A program made the position numbers and the translations under genes. A stretch of DNA of 64,000 bases from Solimonas flava DSM 18980 (GTDB taxonomy: Bacteria; Pseudomonadota; Gammaproteobacteria; Nevskiales; Nevskiaceae), in NCBI RefSeq assembly GCF_000426685.1, contig NZ_AUFV01000010.1, forward strand, positions 1-64,000, written 5' to 3'. This document shows positions 49,441-60,550 of the stretch, piece after piece (within the stretch, counting starts at the first letter, position 1; every line of letters begins with the position of its first letter). Below the pieces are notes generated by a model. That model ran no database searches and had not been told where the DNA came from. It saw nothing but the letters and a program-made list of their open reading frames with translations.

Positions 49441-49935
49441 TTAATCATCGTCTCCGCCCGGCCGGCGGATCAGTTCCATCACGCTCCACAGCAGCGGCCA
49501 GAACAGCGTCGTCGAGATCGCCGGCAGCCAGCGCAGCCAGATTTCCGGGCGATGGTTGGTGGCGCCGTCGATCCAGAACATCAGGAAGCAGTACAGCACC
49601 CAGGCCGGGATCAGCGCGAGCGTCGCCTGCCACAGCGGGAACATGATGAAGAAGCTGCGCAGGCGCACGACCAGATACACGACCACGACCAGGCCCAGCG
49701 CATGCTGGCCGAACGGCGCGGCGTACAGCACGTCGAGCATCAGGCCGATCAGGAAGGCCGGAATCAGCGACGGCAGCTGCGGCTCGCGCAGCGCCCAGTA
49801 GGCCAGCATCAGCGGCATCCACAGGGGGCGCGCCGCCGACAGCGAATCGGGCAGCTCGACCAGCTGCAGCAGCAGGCCGACGATCAGGCTCAGCAGGAAG
49901 GCGGCCCAGACGGCCTGCGGACTCGGACGGCTCAT
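49441..49935 (-). CDS. mreD: Rod-shape protein MreD
   Basis: 164 residues with about five hydrophobic segments (AVWAAFLLSLIVGLLLQLV, LMLAYWAL, LIPAFLIGLMLDVL, LGLVVVVYLVV, LIPAWVLYCFLMF). Membrane partner of MreC in the elongasome. It overlaps mreC by 4 nt. Confidence 0.9.
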   Translation of the reverse strand: MSRPSPQAVWAAFLLSLIVGLLLQLVELPDSLSAARPLWMPLMLAYWALREPQLPSLIPAFLIGLMLDVLYAAPFGQHALGLVVVVYLVVRLRSFFIMFPLWQATLALIPAWVLYCFLMFWIDGATNHRPEIWLRWLPAISTTLFWPLLWSVMELIRRPGGDDD

Positions 49936-51101
49936 GGCTTCTTCGCCGGCGGGTTGGCCGGCTTGCGGGTCGGGGCGGCGGTCTTCGGCGCGGTGGGCTT
50001 CGGGGCGGCGGGCTTCTGAGCCGCCGTCTTCGCCGCCTCGGGCTTCGGTGCGCCGGCCGTGCCGCCGTCCGCCGCGGCGGCGGGCGCGGTCCCCGCCGTG
50101 CCGGTGCTGCCCGGCTGCGCCGGCGCGGCGGCCGGATCGGCGCTGGCGGGCGTATCCGCTCCGCCGGCGGCGGCCGGCACAGCGGGATGCGTGGCGGCGT
50201 CCGGGTCCTCCTGGACCGCAGCGCGCTCGGCGGCCGCGGCGGCTTCGGCCTCGGCCTGTGCGCCGCGGTTCCAGACCAGCAGCGCCTGGCGACCCTGGTT
50301 CAGCTTGGCGGCCGGATAGGCGTAGGCCTCCATGAAATGCTCGCCGGCGACCGGCTTGACGTCGTAGACGAGGCCGACCGGATAGCCGGCCGGGAAGCGG
50401 CCGCCGAGCGAGGACGACACCAGCAGGTCGCCGTTCTTGATATCGGCGTTCGACGGCAGGAACGGCAGGCGCAGGCCGCGCTCGTCGCCGAGGCCGACGG
50501 CGATCGTCTGCAGGCCGGTGCGGTTGATCTCGACCGGCATGCCGTGGTCGGGGTCGGTGACCAGCAGCGCCTTGCAGCTGTTCGGCGCGACGTCGACGAC
50601 CTGGCCCATGACGCCGTGCGCGTCGACCAGCGCCTGGCCGATGTAGATGCCGTCGCGCGAGCCGCGGTTCAGCGTGATCTGGTGGCGGTACGGGTCCTGG
50701 TTGACGGCGACGATCTCGGCCACCAGCACCTGGTCGGGCAGTTGTGCCGACGAGGCCAGCAGCTCGCGCAGGCGGCGGTTCTCGGCCTCCAGCGCCTCCA
50801 TCTTCGACAGCTGCGCCGAAAGCACGAACTGCTGCGCCTTGAGCGTCTCGTTTTCCTGCTCGAGGCTGTTGCGCGTGTCGATGCCGCGCGCCAGGTTGAC
50901 CAGGCGCGCCGGCACCGCGGCCAGCCAGATGACCGGCGTCAGCGCATAGGCCGTCCAGGCGCGCGCGGGCTTGAGCGTATCGCCGCGCATGTCGTAGAAG
51001 ATCAGGGTCAGCGCCAGGCCGATGAGGAGCAGCGTCCGCAGGCCGAAACCGGGTCCGCGCGGGAACAGCGGTCGGTGATAGGAGTCGTGCAGCGAGTTCA
51101 A
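49932..51101 (-). CDS. mreC: Rod-shape protein MreC
   Basis: 389 residues. An N-terminal transmembrane helix (LLLIGLALTLIFYDM), a coiled coil (NSLEQENETLKAQQFVLSAQLSKMEALEAENRRLRELL) and the MreC beta-barrel core (VNQDPYRHQITLNRGSRDGI, VVDVAPNSCKALLVTD). The C-terminal 100 residues are a low-complexity Ala/Pro/Lys tail, longer than in E. coli. It links MreB to the periplasmic machinery. Confidence 0.93.
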   Translation of the reverse strand: MNSLHDSYHRPLFPRGPGFGLRTLLLIGLALTLIFYDMRGDTLKPARAWTAYALTPVIWLAAVPARLVNLARGIDTRNSLEQENETLKAQQFVLSAQLSKMEALEAENRRLRELLASSAQLPDQVLVAEIVAVNQDPYRHQITLNRGSRDGIYIGQALVDAHGVMGQVVDVAPNSCKALLVTDPDHGMPVEINRTGLQTIAVGLGDERGLRLPFLPSNADIKNGDLLVSSSLGGRFPAGYPVGLVYDVKPVAGEHFMEAYAYPAAKLNQGRQALLVWNRGAQAEAEAAAAAERAAVQEDPDAATHPAVPAAAGGADTPASADPAAAPAQPGSTGTAGTAPAAAADGGTAGAPKPEAAKTAAQKPAAPKPTAPKTAAPTRKPANPPAKKP

Positions 51102-51221
51102 GGGCGCGCTGTCAGGCTTGCGAGGTGGTTAAAAACTGGCCGCAGCATAGAGGCGCGGGACATCTCCGGCAATGCCGGACGCCGGTGCCCGCCGGCCATG
51201 CGGGCACCGGCCCTGGGGCTT

Positions 51222-52489
<1,268 letters not shown>

Positions 52490-52777
52490 ATGAGTCTCTC
52501 TCCCGAAAACGTCAAGCAGGTCGCCCATCTGGCGCGCCTCGAACTGCCGGCCGAGAAGATCGGCCCCTATGCCCAGCAGCTGTCGAACATCCTCGATCTG
52601 GTCGGCCAGCTGTCGGGTGCCGACACCGCCGGCGTCGAGCCGATGGCCCACCCGCTCGACATGCAGCAGCGTCTGCGTCCGGACGCCGTGACCGAGCCGG
52701 ATCGCCGCGAGGCCTTCCAGGCGATCGCGCCCGAGGTCGACAACGGCCTGTATCTGGTGCCCAAGGTCATCGAGTGA
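52490..52777 (+). CDS. gatC: Asp/Glu-tRNA amidotransferase subunit C
   Basis: 95 residues, [20 protein letters not shown]... with the GatC pattern [10 protein letters not shown]...[12 protein letters not shown] and RPDAVTEPD. Small chaperone-like subunit that wraps GatA-GatB. First gene of gatCAB. Confidence 0.95.
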   Translation: MSLSPENVKQVAHLARLELPAEKIGPYAQQLSNILDLVGQLSGADTAGVEPMAHPLDMQQRLRPDAVTEPDRREAFQAIAPEVDNGLYLVPKVIE

Positions 52778-52857
52778 ATTCGCGTGCCGCCCGCCGACGC
52801 GGGCGGCCCGGCGCCGGCCCTTGCGGGCAGCGCCGCCAACCGATCCGGAATCGAAGC

Positions 52858-54315
52858 ATGCACACGCTTTCCATCAAAGAAATGTCCGAGGGGTTGCGCG
52901 CGAAGAAGTTCTCGTCGCGCGAGCTGACCGCCCATTACCTCGCGCGCATCGAGCGGCACGACGGCACGCTCAACAGCTACATCACCGTCACCGCCGAGCG
53001 CGCGCTGAAGCACGCCGAGGCCGCCGACGCGCGGCTGGCGCGCGGCGACGCGCATGCGCTGACCGGCATCCCGCTGGCGCAGAAGGACATCTTCTGCACG
53101 CTCGGCGTCAAGACCAGCTGCGCGTCGAAGATGCTCGACAGCTTCATCGCGCCGTACGACGCCACCATCGTGCAGAAGCTGCACCATGACGCCGGCATGG
53201 TGATGCTCGGCAAGTGCAACATGGACGAGTTCGCGATGGGCTCGTCGAACGAGACCAGCTTCTACGGTCCTGTGAAGAATCCCTGGGACACGACGCGCGT
53301 GCCCGGCGGTTCGTCGGGCGGCTCGGTCGCCGCCGTCGCCGCCGGTCTGGCGCCGGCCGCGACCGCCAGCGACACCGGCGGCTCGATCCGTCAGCCGGCC
53401 GCGCTGTGCGGCCTGACCGGCATCAAGCCGACCTACGGTCGCGTCTCGCGCTACGGCATGATCGCCTTCGCCTCCAGCCTCGACCAGGCCGGCGTCGTCG
53501 CCCGCTCGGCCGAGGACGCCGCCCATGTGCTGCAGGCGATGTCGGGCTTCGATCCGCTCGACTCGACCAGCATCGAGCGGCCGGTCGACGATCTGGTCGC
53601 CGGCCTCGGCGCGTCGATCAAGGGCCTGAAGATCGGCCTGCCGAAGGAATACTTCGCGGAAGGGCTCGCCGCCAGCTCGCGCGAGAAGATCGACGCGGCG
53701 ATCGGGACGCTGCAGTCGCTCGGCGCCGAGATCGTCGAGATTTCGCTGCCGAACTCGCCGCTGTCGGTGCCGACCTATTACGTGGTCGCGCCGGCCGAGG
53801 CGAGCTCCAATCTGGCGCGCTTCGACGGCGTGCGCTACGGCCATCGCGCCGAAGGCGTGAAGACGCTGGAAGAGCTCTACAAGCGCTCGCGCGGCGAGGG
53901 CTTCGGCGCCGAAGTGCAGCGTCGCATCATGATCGGCACCTACGTGCTCAGCCACGGCTACTACGACGCCTACTACCTGCAGGCGCAGAAGGTCCGCAAG
54001 CTGATCTACGAGGACTTCAAGCGCGCGTTCGAGCGCGTCGACCTGGTGCTCGGGCCGACCGCGACCGACGTCGCCTTCGGCCTCGGCAGCAAGACCGACG
54101 ATCCGGTCGCGATGTACCTCAACGACATCTACACGATCGCCGCCAACCTCGCCGGTATTCCGGCGATGTCGCTGAACTGCGGCTTCGTCGAGGGGCTGCC
54201 GGTCGGTCTGCAGCTGATGGGCAATTATTTCAGCGAGGCCAAGCTGCTGAACGTGGCGCACCAGTTCCAGCAGGCGACCGATTTCCACAAGCAGATGCCC
54301 AAGGCATACGTTTAA
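52858..54315 (+). CDS. gatA: Asp/Glu-tRNA amidotransferase subunit A
   Basis: 485 residues. Amidase-signature enzyme that releases ammonia from glutamine. Catalytic Lys in LAQKDIF, and the Ser-cisSer in [15 protein letters not shown] and [11 protein letters not shown]. Start at ATG 52858 agrees with the family N-terminus; open frame further upstream is non-conserved. 80 bp after gatC. Confidence 0.95.
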   Translation: MHTLSIKEMSEGLRAKKFSSRELTAHYLARIERHDGTLNSYITVTAERALKHAEAADARLARGDAHALTGIPLAQKDIFCTLGVKTSCASKMLDSFIAPYDATIVQKLHHDAGMVMLGKCNMDEFAMGSSNETSFYGPVKNPWDTTRVPGGSSGGSVAAVAAGLAPAATASDTGGSIRQPAALCGLTGIKPTYGRVSRYGMIAFASSLDQAGVVARSAEDAAHVLQAMSGFDPLDSTSIERPVDDLVAGLGASIKGLKIGLPKEYFAEGLAASSREKIDAAIGTLQSLGAEIVEISLPNSPLSVPTYYVVAPAEASSNLARFDGVRYGHRAEGVKTLEELYKRSRGEGFGAEVQRRIMIGTYVLSHGYYDAYYLQAQKVRKLIYEDFKRAFERVDLVLGPTATDVAFGLGSKTDDPVAMYLNDIYTIAANLAGIPAMSLNCGFVEGLPVGLQLMGNYFSEAKLLNVAHQFQQATDFHKQMPKAYV

Positions 54316-54327
54316 GGGCGCACCGAC

Positions 54328-55803
54328 ATGGCATACGACAGCTCTACCTGGGAAGTGGTGATCGGACTCGAAGTCCACTGCCAGCTTCTGACGCAGTCCA
54401 AGATCTTTTCCGGCGCGGCGACCGCCTACGGCGCGGCGCCGAACACGCAGGCCGATCCGGTCACGCTGGGCCTGCCCGGCGTGCTGCCGGTGCTGAACCG
54501 GAAGGTGCTCGAATACGCGGTGAAGTTCGGTCTGGCGGTCGACGCCAAGATCGCGCCGCGCTGCGTGTTCGCGCGCAAGCACTACTTCTATCCGGACCTG
54601 CCGAAGGGCTACCAGATCTCGCAGTACGAGTTGCCGATCGTGTTCGAAGGCCATCTCGACATCGAGGTCGACGGCGCCAACGGCAGCAAGACCGTCAAGC
54701 GCATCGGCATCACCCGCGCGCACATGGAAGAAGACGCCGGCAAGTCGCTGCATGAGGGCTATGTCGGCCAGTCGGGCATCGACCTCAACCGCGCCGGCAC
54801 GCCGCTGATCGAGATCGTCTCCGAGCCGGACATCCGCTCGGCGGCGGAGGCGGTGGCCTATCTCAAGAAGCTGCACCAGCTGGTCGTCTATCTCGGCATC
54901 TGCGACGGCAACATGCAGGAAGGCTCGTTCCGCTGCGACGCCAACGTCTCCGTGCGCAAGCGCGGCGAAACCAAGTTCGGCACGCGCACCGAGACCAAGA
55001 ACGTCAACTCGTTCCGCTACGTCGAGAAGGCGATCGAATATGAAATCGAGCGCCAGATCGACGTCATCGAGTCGGGCGGCAAGATCGTCCAGGAAACGCG
55101 CCTGTTCAATCCGGACACCGGCGAGACGCGCTCGATGCGCTCGAAGGAAGACGCCAACGACTACCGCTACTTCCCCGATCCGGACCTGCTGCCGGTGGTG
55201 GTGACGAACGAGGATGTCGAGCGCATCCGCGCGACCATGCCGGAGCTGCCGGAAGCCAAGCGCGCGCGCTTCGTCGAGCAGTACAAGCTGCCGGCCTACG
55301 ATGCCGGCGTGCTGACCGGCGAGCAGGCGCTCGCCGATTACTACGAGGCCGTGGTTGCGACCTCGAAGGCCGATGCCAAGACCTGCGCGAACTGGGTCAT
55401 CACCGATCTGCTCGGTGCGCTCAACAAGCTCGGCAAGGGCATCGAGGATTCGCCGGTGACGGCGCCGATGCTGTCCGGTCTGGTCGTGCGCATCGCCGAC
55501 AAGACGATCTCCGGCAAGATCGCCAAGGACGTGTTCGAGGCGATGCTGGCCGGCGAGGCGACGGGTGACGACGCCGCCGACCAGATCATCAAGGCCAAGG
55601 GCCTCGTGCAGATCACCGACGAGTCGGCGATCGTGGCGGCGATCGACGACATCATGGCGAAGAACCCGCAGCAGGTCACCGACTACCGCGCCGGCAAGGA
55701 CAAGCTGTTCGGTTTCTTCGTCGGCCAGGCGATGAAGGCGACGCAGGGCAAGGCCAATCCGGAGGCGCTGAACCGGCTGCTGAAGGAAAAACTGGCGGGC
55801 TGA
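54328..55803 (+). CDS. gatB: Asp/Glu-tRNA amidotransferase subunit B
   Basis: 491 residues. [23 protein letters not shown] at the N-terminus, the kinase/amidotransferase core ([32 protein letters not shown]) and a C-terminal tail/YqeY-like domain. It phosphorylates and amidates misacylated tRNA; presence of gatCAB implies indirect Asn-tRNA and/or Gln-tRNA formation. 12 bp after gatA. Confidence 0.96.
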   Translation: MAYDSSTWEVVIGLEVHCQLLTQSKIFSGAATAYGAAPNTQADPVTLGLPGVLPVLNRKVLEYAVKFGLAVDAKIAPRCVFARKHYFYPDLPKGYQISQYELPIVFEGHLDIEVDGANGSKTVKRIGITRAHMEEDAGKSLHEGYVGQSGIDLNRAGTPLIEIVSEPDIRSAAEAVAYLKKLHQLVVYLGICDGNMQEGSFRCDANVSVRKRGETKFGTRTETKNVNSFRYVEKAIEYEIERQIDVIESGGKIVQETRLFNPDTGETRSMRSKEDANDYRYFPDPDLLPVVVTNEDVERIRATMPELPEAKRARFVEQYKLPAYDAGVLTGEQALADYYEAVVATSKADAKTCANWVITDLLGALNKLGKGIEDSPVTAPMLSGLVVRIADKTISGKIAKDVFEAMLAGEATGDDAADQIIKAKGLVQITDESAIVAAIDDIMAKNPQQVTDYRAGKDKLFGFFVGQAMKATQGKANPEALNRLLKEKLAG

Positions 55804-56061
55804 GACGCCGGACGAGGCGCAGCGCGCGGCGACTGTCGCGCGGGCGCTGCGCGTTCGAGCCTGGCGAAGCCGTGCCGCCGCGCCGGCTCTCGCCGCGCGC
55901 GTCCCGACGGGCGTGGAGCCGCAGCCGGACTGACAGCGAGTCGCTCCGGCTGCGAGGGCCGGGCTTCTCGTGCCTCCCTCGCGTCATCCGCCTTCGCTCG
56001 CTACGCTTCGCCGGCGTTTCATTCAGATTGATTTCGTGCACGCAGCCCCGATATTGCGCCG
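55804..56061. other. 258-bp gap between gatB and hslO
   Basis: No gene seen. CGCAGCCGGA (55920-55929) and TCCGGCTGCG (55945-55954) form a 10-bp inverted repeat with a 15-nt loop, without a T-tract. The last 60 bp before hslO are more AT-rich (TTTCATTCAGATTGATTTCG) and probably carry its promoter. Confidence 0.45.
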
Positions 56062-56970
56062 ATGAACAACCGACTGACCGAATTCCTGCTGCCGGAGCTG
56101 GGCGTGCGCGGCGCCGTCGTCGAGTACGAGGCCGGAGTCGACACCATGCTCGGCTCGCGCCCGTACGCGCCGGACGTGCGCCGGCTGCTCGCGCAGGCGA
56201 TCGCGGCGATGCCGCTGCTCGCCGCCCATACCAAGCTCGAGGGGCGCATCAGCCTGCAGTTCCAGCGCGCCGAAGGGCCGGTACAGCTGTTGGTGACGCA
56301 GGTCGAATGCCACCTCGGCGAAGGGCGCAGCAACGGCCCGGGATCGGCGCTGCGCGTGCGCGGCATGGCCAAGGCCAGGGCCGACGCCGGCGGCGATTTC
56401 GCCGAACTGTTGCACGGCGGCCAGCTGGGCCTGCTGCTGGAGCCGGAGCAGGGCGGCCAGAACTACCAGGCCGTCGTGCCGATCGAGGGGCACCGTCTGG
56501 CCGACGCGCTCGAGTTCTACTTCGAGCAGTCCGAGCAGTTGCCGACGGTCCTGCGCCTGGCTTACCACGGCGGCTGCATCCGCGGCCTGATGCTGCAGCG
56601 CCTGCCGCTCGGCGAGAAGAACAGCAGCGAGCTCAACTGGGAGCACGTCGAAGCGCTGTTTGCGACGCTGGGCGAGGACGAGCTGGCGACGACGCCGGGC
56701 CTGACGATCCTGCGCCGACTGTTCCATGAGGAGACGGTCCGCGTCTTCGATCCGCAGGCGGTGGAGTTGAGCTGCCGCTGCTCGCGCGAGGGCATCGGCG
56801 CAATGCTGCGCTCGCTCGGCGAGGAAGAGATCGCCGACCATCTGAAAACGCACGGGCAGTTCGACGTCACCTGCGAATTCTGCGGCCGGCAGTACGTATT
56901 CAGCGCCGATGACGTGCAGCAACTGTTCCTCGGCGCGCGCCTGCAGCCGTCGAACCAAACGCGGCATTGA
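56062..56970 (+). CDS. hslO: Redox-regulated chaperone Hsp33
   Basis: 302 residues. N-terminal chaperone domain and a C-terminal zinc/redox switch with Cys238-x-Cys240 (SCRCS) and Cys271-xx-Cys274 (TCEFCG), the four ligands that sense oxidants. Binds unfolding proteins during oxidative stress in the cytoplasm. Confidence 0.95.
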   Translation: MNNRLTEFLLPELGVRGAVVEYEAGVDTMLGSRPYAPDVRRLLAQAIAAMPLLAAHTKLEGRISLQFQRAEGPVQLLVTQVECHLGEGRSNGPGSALRVRGMAKARADAGGDFAELLHGGQLGLLLEPEQGGQNYQAVVPIEGHRLADALEFYFEQSEQLPTVLRLAYHGGCIRGLMLQRLPLGEKNSSELNWEHVEALFATLGEDELATTPGLTILRRLFHEETVRVFDPQAVELSCRCSREGIGAMLRSLGEEEIADHLKTHGQFDVTCEFCGRQYVFSADDVQQLFLGARLQPSNQTRH

Positions 56971-56990
56971 ACGGGCTGGACGCACGGCCG

Positions 56991-57030
56991 ACGCGGCGCC
57001 CGTCGACCGCTGCGGTCGGCGCCGCGTTTG
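56991..57030 (+). terminator. Possible terminator of hslO
   Basis: ACGCGGCGCC (56991-57000) pairs with GGCGCCGCGT (57018-57027), with an inner GACCG/CGGTC stem, then TTTG. Long stable hairpin but a short T-tract. Confidence 0.5.
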
Positions 57031-57353
57031 AATGCGTCGACGCGGCACGATCGCGGACCGGTCGATCCGGCGCGCGGCCGGTGATGGGGCTGCGCAGGCC
57101 CCGCCGCCGTTCGATGCGGATGGTCACGGCCTGATCGAGCCCCGCGGCCTTCGGCGCGGTGCGCCGGTCCGAGCCTTGCCGTGCCGACCCGGCGCGAAGT
57201 GCGGCGCCCCCGTTTCGCCCGGGCGGGCAGTACACGGCCGCGTGCCGCCGACGCACCTGGCGCGCCGCATGCCGAGACGCCCGCGGCGCTGTCGTGGCGA
57301 CGGCGGACGCACTAAGCTTGCCGGGCCCGCTTCCGGGCCGCTCCGCCGCTGCC
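57031..57353. other. Intergenic region before the SET-domain gene
   Basis: About 320 bp of very GC-rich DNA. Frames are open on both strands but show no recognisable protein or ribosome site. Nothing further seen. Confidence 0.4.
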
Positions 57354-57815
57354 GTGATCGTTCCGCGCTACCGCATCGCATTGTCCCGTATCCCGCAGGC
57401 CGGTCAGGGCCTGTACCTCGATGAGCCGGTCGCCCGCGGCGCCGTGATCATTGCGCCCGACAAGGTTCACACCGTCTGGCCGGAATCGCGCCTGCGTGCC
57501 TGCGCGGCCGATTCGATCGAGGTTGAATCGAGCGTGCGCTGGTTCGAGGACTGGTTCTCGCTGACGCCGGAATGGAGCGACGAGTGCTACGTCAACCACT
57601 CGTATGCGCCGACGGCGCTGTGGCACCTGGGTTTCATCTTCGCGCTCGACGATCTGCCGGCCGGCACTGAAGTGACGATGGACTACCGCTACGTCATCGG
57701 CGACGGCGAGCGCATGCCGTTCGCCGACAGCGTGACGGGCCGCGAGATCGTCGGCCTGCCGTGGCGGCAGGTCCTGGCCGACGGCGCCCGCCGGCTGCTC
57801 GATCTGTCGGCTTAG
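57354..57815 (+). CDS. SET-domain protein
   Basis: About 153 residues from GTG 57354. The SET pattern has QAGQGLYLDEPVARGAVI, the cofactor/pseudoknot motif CYVNHSYAPTALW (NHS at 81-83) and the catalytic-type DYRY (110-113). SET enzymes methylate lysine; short bacterial members have unknown targets. The start is uncertain: no Shine-Dalgarno is seen and the frame is open upstream; family similarity begins at IVPRYRIAL. Confidence 0.7.
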   Translation: MIVPRYRIALSRIPQAGQGLYLDEPVARGAVIIAPDKVHTVWPESRLRACAADSIEVESSVRWFEDWFSLTPEWSDECYVNHSYAPTALWHLGFIFALDDLPAGTEVTMDYRYVIGDGERMPFADSVTGREIVGLPWRQVLADGARRLLDLSA

Positions 57816-57907
57816 GCCGCGCCAGCCGGCGCCGCGCTCGCCGCCGCGCCTGCCGCGGCATCCATTGCCGCGGTTCGCGCGTACAGGGGAATCGAAGGAG
57901 ATTCCCG

Positions 57908-58729
57908 ATGTCGCCGCTGCCTGCCTTCCTGCTGACCGTGCTGCTCGCCGCCGCCGCCAAGAGCGCGGCCTGGCTGCTGCAGCGCCGTACCGGCAACGCC
58001 GGCACGGTCGACGCGATCTGGGCGTGGACGCTCGGCGGCCTCGCCGTCGTCTATGCACTGGCCGGCAGCGCGCCGCCGGGCCTGCGCGTGCTGCTGGCGG
58101 CGATGGGCGGTCTCTGGGGGCTGCGGCTGGGCGTCTATCTGTGGCGCCGCAACCACGGACACCCCGAGGACTGGCGCTATGCCCAGCTGCGCGCCGCGTG
58201 GGGCCCGCAGGCGCAATTCCGGCTGTTCTGGTTCTTCCAGTTCCAGAACCTGTTCACGCTGCTGCTCGCGGCCTCGGCGTTCCTGCCGGTGGCCTATCGT
58301 GCCTCGACGCCGACGGCCGCGGCGCTCGTGCTCGCGATGCTGATCTGGACCGTCGCGGTCGCCGGCGAGGCGCTCGCGGACCGCCAGATGCGCGCGTTCC
58401 GCGCGCAGCCGGCGCATCGCGGCAGGGTCTGTCGCCGCGGTCTGTGGCGCTATTCGCGCCATCCGAACTACTTCTTCGAATGCCTGCATTGGCTGGCCTA
58501 CGTGCCGCTGGCGCTCGGCGCGCCGTGGGGCTGGGTCAGCCTGGCGGCGCCGGCGGTGATGGCCTTCCTGCTGACCCGCTTCTCCGGCCTGCCGCTGCTC
58601 GAACGCGAGCTGGCGCGCCGCAAGCCGGGCTACGCCGAGTACATGCGCACCACGAGCGCGCTGCTGCCCTGGTTCCCCAAACGCCGAGAGGACGAAGCCC
58701 ATGCCCCTGAACGCGATCGACTGCTGTGA
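57908..58729 (+). CDS. DUF1295 membrane protein (steroid 5-alpha-reductase-like)
   Basis: 273 residues with about six to seven hydrophobic segments and the DUF1295/steroid-reductase C-terminal signature (GLWRYSRHPNYFFECLHWLAY). These membrane enzymes reduce or methylate lipid-like substrates. Strong ribosome site (AAGGAG, 7-nt spacer). It overlaps the CFA-like gene by 29 nt and begins a four-gene operon. Confidence 0.85.
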   Translation: MSPLPAFLLTVLLAAAAKSAAWLLQRRTGNAGTVDAIWAWTLGGLAVVYALAGSAPPGLRVLLAAMGGLWGLRLGVYLWRRNHGHPEDWRYAQLRAAWGPQAQFRLFWFFQFQNLFTLLLAASAFLPVAYRASTPTAAALVLAMLIWTVAVAGEALADRQMRAFRAQPAHRGRVCRRGLWRYSRHPNYFFECLHWLAYVPLALGAPWGWVSLAAPAVMAFLLTRFSGLPLLERELARRKPGYAEYMRTTSALLPWFPKRREDEAHAPERDRLL

Positions 58730-59768
58730 GCGAGGCTGGATTCCCGATCCGCTGGCGCGCGCCGGCATGCGCCGCCTGATCGGACAGCGGCTGGTCGACG
58801 AGGGCGGCCGCGACGGCGAGCGCCGCGCCGCGCGCTTCTCCCGCCTGCTCGCCGAACTGCGCGCCAGCCCGATCGCGATCGAGACCGGCGCCGCCAACGA
58901 GCAGCATTACGAGCTGCCGGCGGCGTTCTTCCACGGCCATCTCGGCCCGCGGCTCAAGTACTCGTGCTGCCTGTACCCGTGCGGCGACGAGACGCTGGCC
59001 GAGGCCGAGGAGCGGATGCTGGCGCTCTATGCCGAACGTGCCGGCCTCGCCGACGGCCAGTCGATGCTCGATCTCGGTTGCGGCTGGGGCTCGCTGTCAC
59101 TGTGGCTGGCCGAGCGTTACCCGCACGCGCGCATCGTCGGCCTGTCGAACTCGCACGGGCAGCGCGAGTTCATCGAGGCGCGCGCCCGTGCGCGCGGCTT
59201 GCGCAATCTGCGCATCGTCACCGGCAACATCGTCGACTTCGAAATGCCGGCCGAGCTGCTGCAGCACGGCTTCGACCGGGTGCTGTCGATCGAGATGCTC
59301 GAGCACATGAAGAACTACGGCCTGCTGTTCGCCAAGCTGGCGCGCTGGCTCGCGCCGGACGGGCGTCTGTTCGTGCACGTGTTCGCGCACAAGCTGCTGG
59401 CGTATCACTTCCAGGACGAGGGCCGCAGCGACTGGATGAGCCGCCATTTCTTCACCGGCGGCACCATGCCGAGCGCGGCGCTGTTCGCGCATTTCCAGGA
59501 CGATCTGAAGCCGGTCGGGCAGTGGTGGGTCAACGGCCGTCACTACGAGAAGACCTCGAATCACTGGCTCGAGCGGCTCGACGCGCAGCGCGAGATCCTC
59601 CTGCCGATGCTGCGCGAGGCCTGTGGCGATCAGGCCGAGCGGTGGCTGCAGCGCTGGCGCATGTTCTACATGGCGGTCGCCGAGCTGTTCGGCTACGACG
59701 GCGGTGAGGAGTGGGGCGTCGCCCATTACCTGTTCGCGCCACGGCGCGTGCCGGGCGCTGCGCCGTGA
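58701..59768 (+). CDS. Cyclopropane-fatty-acyl-phospholipid synthase-like methyltransferase
   Basis: 355 residues. SAM-binding motif MLDLGCGWGSLSLWLAERYP, plus the CFA-synthase blocks NEQHYELPAAFF, KYSCCLYP, SIEMLEHMKNY and HFFTGGTMPS. It probably methylates unsaturated acyl chains of membrane phospholipids. Shorter than classical Cfa (about 380), lacking part of its N-terminal domain. Coupled to DUF1295 upstream and to the following ORF by a GTGA overlap. Confidence 0.85.
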   Translation: MPLNAIDCCERGWIPDPLARAGMRRLIGQRLVDEGGRDGERRAARFSRLLAELRASPIAIETGAANEQHYELPAAFFHGHLGPRLKYSCCLYPCGDETLAEAEERMLALYAERAGLADGQSMLDLGCGWGSLSLWLAERYPHARIVGLSNSHGQREFIEARARARGLRNLRIVTGNIVDFEMPAELLQHGFDRVLSIEMLEHMKNYGLLFAKLARWLAPDGRLFVHVFAHKLLAYHFQDEGRSDWMSRHFFTGGTMPSAALFAHFQDDLKPVGQWWVNGRHYEKTSNHWLERLDAQREILLPMLREACGDQAERWLQRWRMFYMAVAELFGYDGGEEWGVAHYLFAPRRVPGAAP

Positions 59769-60550
59769 CGCGGCGCCGCGCGTCCCTGATCGGCGCGATG
59801 ACGGGCGCGATGACGGGCGCGATGACGGGCGCGATCTGGACGCTGGCGGCGGCGGCCGGGCCTCAGCCGCTCAAGTTCTATGGATATGCCTATGACCTGC
59901 ACTCGAACCGCTATCTCTACACCGAGGTGCACGACCAGCGTGCCGACGGCGAGCGCTGGCTCGGCGGCACGATCGCCTACTACGCGGCCGACGGCACGCG
60001 GCTCGGCCGCAAGACACTCGATTTCTCGCAGGACCCCTATGTGCCCGTTTATCGGTTCGAGATGGACGCCAGCGGCTATCTGGAGGCGATCTTCCGTGTC
60101 GACGACCGCGTGCACCTGCGCCGGCGGCTCCGAAGTGGCGAGGAACTGAAGGAAACCGCGGTTCCCCGTCTGGCCTCGATGTGCGCCGACTCCGGCTTTC
60201 ACGCGCTGATACGGGCCCGCTTCGACGAACTGATGTCCGGACGGCCGCTGCATCTTCAGCTTGCCGCCGCCGGCAGCCTCGATTCGTAAAAATTCGTCGC
60301 GCGGCGCGTCGACGACGGGCCGTTCGAGGGACGCGCGGTCGTACGCCTGCGTGTCGAGCCGGATTCGGTCCTGCGCTGGTTCGTCGCCCCGCTGGAACTT
60401 CGCTACGCGGCCGCGGAGCGCCGCCTGCTCGAATACCGCGGGCTGTCCAATGTCCCCGATCCGGCCACCGGGCGGCGCCGCGAGGTACGCATCGCGTACT
60501 ATGCCAAGCCCCCGAACGATGTGCCGGTCCTGCCGGCATTGGAGCCGTGA
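59765..60550 (+). pseudogene. Exported protein gene interrupted by an in-frame TAA
   Basis: GTG 59765 overlaps the previous stop. The first part encodes 174 residues: a signal peptide with a (GAMT)3 repeat, then FYGYAYDLHSNRYLYTEVHDQ... A TAA at 60287-60289 stops the frame, but the same frame stays open and codon-biased for 86 more codons (VEPDSVLRWFVAPLELRY, LEYRGLSNVPD, VRIAYY) to TGA 60548-60550, which overlaps the next ATG. The two halves read as one protein of about 261 residues. Function unknown; the context suggests lipid modification. A sequencing error is also possible. Confidence 0.75.
59792..59835 (+). repeat. 12-bp tandem repeat in the signal peptide
   Basis: GGCGCGATGACG at 59792-59803, 59804-59815 and 59816-59827, then a partial unit. 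Each unit encodes GAMT, so copy-number change alters signal-peptide length in frame. Confidence 0.95.

Noticed and set aside
57031..57353. Open frames before the SET gene as an N-terminal domain
   Set aside because: Composition is Arg/Ala/Pro-rich without any domain, and SET similarity starts right after GTG 57354.
60181..60549. Separate gene or long N-terminal extension before the thioredoxin-fold lipoprotein
   Set aside because: The lipoprotein signal starts at 60550; the real coding signal in 60290-60547 is in the frame of the interrupted upstream gene.
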